64,000 bases of DNA, taken from contig NC_057862.1 of the NCBI RefSeq assembly GCF_019393635.1, positions 268,412,441 through 268,476,440 on the forward strand, read 5' to 3'. The first letter of the stretch is position 1, and each line of letters starts with the position of its first letter. The translations under genes were made by a program, and so were the position numbers. This document shows positions 58,560 through 64,000 of the stretch, piece by piece. Origin of the DNA: Dromiciops gliroides (lineage: Eukaryota > Chordata > Mammalia > Microbiotheria > Microbiotheriidae). Below the pieces are notes generated by a model. That model had not been told where the DNA came from. It did not search any database and saw only the letters and a program-made list of their open reading frames with translations.

Positions 58560-59844
58560 TGTATGATGGTCATTCTTTCAAACTTGTCTTGTCCTATATC
58601 TCTTCTCTCTTTCACAGTGCAACTCCTAAAAAAGCCATCTTCTGTATACTTCCCCACCTACTTACTACTCACTGCTCTGACATCTGACAGGTAAATCCAA
58701 TCAGTGGTTTTTCTCTTCACTCTTTCTTGAGCTCTCTGCTGCTTCTGACATGGCAGAACCCCTCTTCCAGGATATGGTCTCTTATTTAGTTAAAATACTC
58801 TCTAATAGTTTTGACGATTCCTTGTGAATTTCCTTTGTGGGAACACCACCCATGTCTTGCTCCCTAAATATAGATATCTACCAGTGCTCTTCCCTAGGCT
58901 TTTGTAACGATTGGAATGATGCCACCTGCTGGAGAGCTACTGTAGGAAAGTTCCGCCATGAGAAGGCATCTGAGGGCAAGCCATGTGGTCAGTTCCTTCG
59001 CGTCAGGAAGTGATGGTTGCTCATGGGTACTATCAAAGCTACCAGACAATCAACTTGAGGAGCCTCCCATATCTGGGAGGAGGACACGAAGTAGGAAGTG
59101 GACGCTGGCAGGGGGGTTCTTCCTCTTTTGGTTCCTGAACTCATCATGGCAGGTCAGATGATGGGGTCTCTTAGAAATAGTTAGATCTTTACCTTTCTCT
59201 CTGATCCTAATGCTCTTTAATAAATACTTAAACACTTAAATACTCTTGCTAAAGCTTATAATTTATTGGTGACCACTCATTAGATTTTAGATAGTATAGC
59301 TAGAATTTTAGCCCCTTACACTTTATTTCTAACACCTTCTGTCTTGGTGGTCTCATTAGCTAGATTAAATAAACCTTGCAGAGATAAATCTACACATCTA
59401 ACTTTCATCTTGCTCCTGAGTTCCACTCCTGCACTGCACACTGAGTACTACACATTTCTACCTGTATATACTACAGACACCTCAAATTCAGCATATATAA
59501 AACCGAACTTTTTCTCCCCACCTAAACCTATGGTTTGTCCAAACTTCTCTACTTTTATTAAGATACCTCCATCTTTCGAGTCACATAAATGTTATCTTCA
59601 AATCTGTAGTTTCTCTCACCCCCACCCCCACAGCTAATAAACTGATATGTCTTATTGGTTCCTCTTCACATCTCTTGGAGTTAGTCCCTTTTTCTCTACA
59701 CAAGGGGTCAGCATTACAGTTCAAGCCCATATCAACTCTCACCTAGACTATTCCAATAGTCTCCTAATTAAGTTTCCCTGCTTCTGGTCTTTCTTCCCAT
59801 GCCAATCCATCCTCCACAAAGCTGATCAAAAGAATCTTCCTGGG
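58560..59844 (+). mobile_element. L2 LINE split by solo LTR
   Basis: L2 ORF text up to 'gctcttccctaggcttt' (58902) continues after the LTR at 59321 ('ctttctgtcttggtggtctc'-type text) and runs to the WSINE at 59842. Confidence 0.7.
58903..59320 (+). mobile_element. Solo ERV LTR, family B
   Basis: 418 bp, TGTAACGATTGGAATG ... ATTTTAGCCCCTTACA, with AATAAA at 59219-59224 (about 100 bp from the 3' end). TSD CTTT at 58899-58902 and 59321-59324, 4 bp as in class I ERVs. Two other copies lie at 12295-12752 and 22583-22923, both in the opposite orientation. No internal region remains. Confidence 0.87.
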
Positions 59845-59979
59845 GACAGCTAGGTCACGTAGTGGATAAGGCACTAGCCTTGGATTCAGGAGGACCTGAG
59901 TTCAAATCCAGCCTCAGACACTTACTAGCTGTGTGACCCTGGGCAAGTCACTTAAACCCCATTGCCCTAAAAAAAAAAA
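59842..59979 (+). mobile_element. WSINE1-like SINE
   Basis: Sense copy; TSD AATCTTCCT at 59833-59841 and 59980-59988. In a PPP2R3C intron it is antisense to the gene. Confidence 0.93.
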
Positions 59980-60009
59980 AATCTTCCTTTAGAAATAAAG
60001 ACTGGACTG

Positions 60010-60205
60010 GTGATTTCATTGAATTTCTTTTACCAATGCAGGCCTGTACCTTCTCTTGCCACTTGAAGTCTTAAGGAGTTGTCTATAGAACTGTGAGATT
60101 AAGTGACCTACCTAAGGTCACAAAGCTAGTATGTATCACAGTCAAGATTTGAACACAGGTATTCCTGGCTGTGAAGCTGGCTCTCTATACACTACGGTTC
60201 TCACA
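60010..60205 (-). mobile_element. MIR-type SINE
   Basis: 'ctgtgagattaagtgaccta' and 'caaagctagtatgtatcaca', antisense MIR/CORE-SINE order. Confidence 0.5.
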
Positions 60206-60209
60206 ATCT

Positions 60210-60375
60210 TACTTTCCTACCACAAAAACTGCTACTATCTTTGTACATAGGCCTTTTTAATAATATATGTACAGAACTGGGTCAAAAGACATATAGAGAT
60301 TAGTGGTTATGGTTCAAGTACAGCTCCAGATTGCTCTCCAGAATAGCTGTACTAATTCACAGCTCTAACAGTGCA
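60210..60375 (-). mobile_element. Old L1 ORF2 fragment
   Basis: 'ctgggtcaaaagacatatag', 'agattgctctccagaatagc' match the L1 ORF2 C-terminal antisense at 39712-39775. Confidence 0.65.
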
Positions 60376-61170
60376 CAAAACTATCTTCCTGAAGTATATA
60401 CCACTAGGATAAAATACAAACTCCTCAGCTCAGCTATCTAAAGTCTTTCACAGGCTGGCTCTAGCCTACTTGAAAAAAGGTTTTTGTTTCCTGCCTCCAT
60501 GTCATTGCAAGGCTGTCCACCCTGTCTAGAATACACCCTATCCTCACCTCTGCCTCTGAGAATACCTTGCTTCCTTCACTGCTTAGCACAAACACATCCT
60601 ATTAGAAGTTTTCCTTAACGTCTCTAGTTATTAGTGTTCTTTTCCTTCTCAAATCATCTTGTACTGTTATTTATTTACATATTGTATTCCTTTTTGGGTG
60701 TCAACAAAACTATGCTATAATATATTCTTTAATGTCTGATCTTGAGACTACATACCTTTTCATAATGTGTAAAAGAATATGTTCATCATTTAGGATTTTT
60801 ATAACTGCAAGTGCTGTCCTGTAAATGTAAACATATTGCTATTGTGTGCATCTTTGGTATGCTGGTAATTGAGACCTTTCCTCCTTAATGTTAAGAGGAT
60901 GACTATTAAATCTAAAGACCTCTTCTCAGTTCTCATACTTCCTGAGCTCTCTGATGCTTCTGACATGACTGACATCCTCCTCCTAAATAAGATTTCCTGC
61001 CTTGGACACTGCTCTTTCCTATGTCTCTTCCTAGGTTTTCTTCTGAGTCTCATTTGTAGGATGATCATCTATATCTTGCCCCTAAGTGTGGGCATCCAAC
61101 ATTTATATACAGAATCCCTAGAGAAAGTTGTAAACCATTTTGAGAAGTTCTATATTCTTCAGCAAAGAGG
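60375..61170 (+). mobile_element. L2 LINE fragments
   Basis: 60375-60720 ('ggataaaatacaaactcctc', 'cttgcttccttcactgcttag') and 60860-61170 ('ctgagctctctgatgcttct', 'ttggacactgctctttccta'). Confidence 0.65.
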
Positions 61171-61973
61171 GTGATTTCTTTTGGTAGCTGAAAAAACTAT
61201 TTAGAAGATATAGAACATGCCTTAAATTACTTTGATGGGGCTACTCTTTAACTATGCAATTCACTGAAATTTCAGTACTTTTTCTTACATCTACCTAAAC
61301 TAAGGAGGAAATCTCTCTTTTCTAAATTTTCATCATGATTATCTATAAGATGATGACGTAAATGATATACATTTTTGGAGCACCCTAGTTCCTCTAACAG
61401 ATTTCCACATCTTTAGGGAGAAAGATACTATGACTATCACCCATGTAATCAGTCACTTCCCTTGAATTTCAAGGAACTGAAACAAAACATTACTGAAATG
61501 CTTCAGAGGTGACATCATTTCTGTATAAAGAAGAAAGTGTGGCAAACTAACTTTGGTGCTAGGTCCCGGCTTCTTCTACTAGACATCAATGGTGTTGGCA
61601 CTCCATCTATAGTTAAACTATCACAACTATTGCTCTCTTAAGATCTCTGTTAGTTGCCACCCTCACCAGCTGGAACTCTGATTTTGCTGTTACCATCCAA
61701 CAGAGTGGGGGTAGGGGCCTAGAGAGGGGCAGGAAGGAGGTGCAACACCCCACTAACCATTTGCAAGTTGCCTATTTGTCCCCTTACTCCCACAAAATGA
61801 TTTGAGTTGATTTGGTATAAGTCTCCCTGGAGACAGAAATGTGAGAAAAAAATCATCTCTCCGGCCATCTCAGACTCTCACTGGCTAAAAAGAATAGCCT
61901 TCAATAAACTTTATTAGCTTATGTAAATCCTGTGTTAGTGGATCAATTTCTTTTTTCCCCAGACATATATGAT
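61171..61973. other. PPP2R3C intron, nothing recognised
   Basis: No exon or repeat that I can name. Confidence 0.4.
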
Positions 61974-61990
61974 CCTTAATTTATTTTTAA

Positions 61991-62145
61991 TTCTTCTTTT
62001 TTTTTTTAAGTGAGGCAATTGGGGTTAAGTGACTTGCCCACAGTCACACAGCTAGTAAGTGTTAAGTGTCTGAGGCTGGATTTGAACTCAGGTACTCCTG
62101 AACCCAGGGCTGGTGCTCTATCCACTGTGCCACCTAACTGCCCCT
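61991..62145 (-). mobile_element. WSINE1-like SINE
   Basis: 17-bp TSD CCTTAATTTATTTTTAA at 61974-61990 and 62146-62162. Confidence 0.95.
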
Positions 62146-62249
62146 CCTTAATTTATTTTTAAAAAGTCACAACTCTATTAGAAGTTCACTGTTGCCAAAT
62201 CAGGAAATAATATAAACACAGGAATCTGAATCCTTGAAGGTACTTACTA

Positions 62250-62330
62250 CCTGTCCCCTTTTTGTCTATCTCTAGTAACTAGTAATTAGTATAGTTCCTG
62301 GCATATAATAGGTGATTAATAAATTCTTCT
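62250..62330 (+). mobile_element. L2 3' end
   Basis: 'agtatagttcctggcatata' to 'ggtgattaataaattc'. Confidence 0.6.
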
Positions 62331-62332
62331 TC

Positions 62333-62481
62333 TTTTTTTTTTTTTTTGTGAGGCAATTGGGGTTAAGTGACTTGCCCAGGGTCACACAGCTAGTAAGTGT
62401 TAAGTGTCTGAGGCCAGATTTGAACTCAGGTATTCCTGACTCCAGGGCCGGTGCTCTATCCACTGCGCCACATAGCTGCCC
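62333..62481 (-). mobile_element. WSINE1-like SINE
   Basis: Copy with a long T-run; inserted at the end of an L2 tail. TSD not clear. Confidence 0.9.
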
Positions 62482-62599
62482 CTGGACTTCCTGCATACCT
62501 CAAAAGTAACATCAACTCATTTAGTAATTTTATAAAAGCACATAAGCAATTTCCTAATCAATCAACCAAACAAAAACATTTATTCCTAAGTGGTTAAGA

Positions 62600-63054
62600 A
62601 AGTAAACTCCTTGAGGCCAAGGATTTTGATCTTTGGCTATGCTTGCCAGTTTCTAGCACAGAAACTTGTACATAGTTGGCAGTTAAATACATGTTTAACT
62701 GAATGGTAGCTATTATATTATAAATGACCTTTTAAAAAATCCACAAGGTTTGAAAATTTAAGAATTTTTTTTTTGCAAATCAGCATACACTGTTCTACAA
62801 AGGGTACAATAACACAGGGAATAAAATCACCAATTTTTACCTGACCTGGGTTAATGGTTATTTCCTCACTTGTACAACAAGTAGGAAATCAGTATAATCC
62901 AAAGACTCTGAACCTCAAAGAAATTTTGAGTTCCCCAAAAAGAACTGGCTATATTTCTTCAGAAAATCACTGATAGGATTGAAAGGATATTAGAATTTAA
63001 GAGAAAGAATGCTAAGAACTTTTGGAAATAAACTTATTAAAATTCAGCTAGTAC
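62600..63054. other. PPP2R3C intron with an L2 3' end
   Basis: 62600-62705 is an L2 tail ('aaactccttgaggccaagg' to 'gcagttaaatacatg'). 62706-63054 is unassigned and leads to the exon's donor. Confidence 0.5.
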
Positions 63055-63191
63055 CATTTCTCCATCATAAGTAAGGCACTCTTGGAAGACACGATCCAAG
63101 AAGACATTGGTCATAGTTGCTGTTCCATATCGCGAGAGTTCTTCTTTACTGAGCATTCCATTGTGGTCCTTATCAAGATTCAAATATTGGC
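63055..63191 (-). CDS. PPP2R3C: PPP2R3C coding exon with EF-hand (B''gamma/G5PR)
   Basis: PPP2R3C encodes the B''gamma regulatory subunit of protein phosphatase 2A (also called G5PR). It contacts PP2A/PP5 and acts in nucleus and centrosome; human mutations cause gonadal dysgenesis with extragonadal anomalies. The human protein is about 453 aa. This exon (2 bases completing a Gly codon plus 45 codons) covers 'QYLNLDKDHNGMLSKEELSR', 'YGTATMTNVFLDRVFQECLT' and 'YDGEM'. DKDHNGMLSKEE is a canonical 12-residue EF-hand loop (D1, D3, N5, E12), so Ca2+ binding is plausible. Acceptor CCCCTAG (63198-63192), donor GTACTA (63054 downward). About 173 C-terminal residues are visible over four exons; the rest lies right of the window. 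Confidence 0.97.
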
Positions 63192-63709
63192 CTAGGGGAC
63201 ATAAATGGAAAATACTTCAGTATTACTAGTAGGTTAGAAACCATTCTTTACACAAATGTTTCTATAAATTAAATTATTCAACATTTTATATTTTCAAATG
63301 ATGTTATAATTACAGTAATAATACTACTATTAATAAATGACATAGAGTGCATAATTTCATCAGTGCCTGGCTCATGACATGCTTAATAAATGCCTAATGA
63401 CGATTAGACTAGCACAGCAATTCAATTTTTGGTATAGGGGCTAACAATGCTATAAATAATGTTCATTCTAATATTACTAATGGGGTAGGTAGTATGATCA
63501 TCATCTAGAAGAGTACGCTGATATGAGAAATTCAGTAGAGGGCTGTTCAAGTAGGTTTTATTATATTTTGGCATTGTAAAAATGCATATTCATAACTCTG
63601 AGTAAGAAAATGGTCAAATTATATTCCTAGAATCATTCACTATAACCTACTTAAGAAACTTGAAAAGTGTCATACATTTTGGAGTTTTTTCTAACCAATT
63701 TTTGGTGCT
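63192..63709. other. PPP2R3C intron
   Basis: A short L2 tail at 63350-63410 ('gcctggctcatgacatgctt'); otherwise AT-rich with no exon. Confidence 0.45.
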
Positions 63710-63717
63710 AAGAAAGT

Positions 63718-63870
63718 TTTTTATTTGGGGGGGGGCAGGGCAATAAGGGTTAAGTGACTTGCCCAGGGTCACACAGCTAGTAAGTGTCAAGTGTCTGAGG
63801 CTGAATTTGAACTCAGGTCCTCCTGAATTCAGGGCCAGTGCTCTATCCATTGCACCATCTAGCTGCCCCC
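63718..63870 (-). mobile_element. WSINE1-like SINE
   Basis: TSD AAGAAAGT at 63710-63717 and 63871-63878; G-run near the A-tail end. Confidence 0.9.
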
Positions 63871-64000
63871 AAGAAAGTACTTTACTAATCTTGGAAATAC
63901 TCCCAACCCAGAATATCTTCAGATGTTTTGTTCCCAAAATGTTACAAAATTAAGGCTAAATCATTCAAGATTATACAAACTGTAGCATATTTTAGCAACA

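Noticed and set aside
3359..63953. A recurring 'protein' with RVTQLVSVKCLR and LNSG in many short ORFs
   Set aside because: It is the translation of the antisense WSINE1-like SINE and appears wherever a copy lies; not a gene family.
1..64000. Bacterial or viral gene cluster, operon or defence system
   Set aside because: All real coding sequence is spliced vertebrate exons; the rest is retroelement and intron.

Overview
This window is nuclear DNA of a vertebrate, most likely a marsupial. Two findings point that way. Exons of two conserved mammalian genes, FAM177A1 and PPP2R3C, lie tail to tail, as they do on human chromosome 14q13. The repeat load is typically metatherian: about 25 copies of a ~150 bp tRNA-derived SINE resembling WSINE1, longer SINEs with an RTE-like tail, many L2 and MIR relics, L1 copies with marsupial-type ORF1/ORF2, an RTE relic and solo ERV LTRs. 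The species cannot be fixed from sequence alone. There are no prokaryotic genes, operons or CRISPR arrays.

Layout. 1-7544 is an intron of FAM177A1 (its 5' exons lie left of the window), filled by an L1 3' end, a 2.8 kb L1-derived element without ORF2 (half-L1-like), old L1 pieces and an ORF2 3' fragment. FAM177A1 exons on the + strand are 7545-7724, 26257-26323, 30786-30883 and 47304-47525 (stop). The introns between them carry SINEs, L2, MIR, solo LTRs of at least two families, and one full-length but inactivated L1 (39000-45563) with target-site duplications. 47526-54065 is the gap between the two convergent 3' ends. PPP2R3C follows on the - strand, with its last four coding exons at 63055-63191, 57116-57253, 55982-56041 and 54066-54254 (stop); its 5' exons lie right of the window.

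The two genes have separate jobs: FAM177A1 is a small Golgi/endomembrane-associated protein, and PPP2R3C is the B''gamma/G5PR EF-hand regulatory subunit of PP2A. Nothing suggests a shared pathway. Both are read from splice-site-bounded segments whose reading phase is kept across every junction.

I see no new multi-gene system. The most interesting signals are structural: (i) the TSD-flanked ORF2-less L1; (ii) two separate inverted, locally templated insertions, one in an ERV LTR copied from ~1 kb away and one in the L1 copied from its own 3' end; (iii) antisense SINEs that carry a ready acceptor/donor pair in FAM177A1 introns; (iv) a CpG-dense island in an intron; (v) a strong strand bias of the SINEs. 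Most short ORFs in the window are translations of SINEs, LINEs and L2 relics, not genes.
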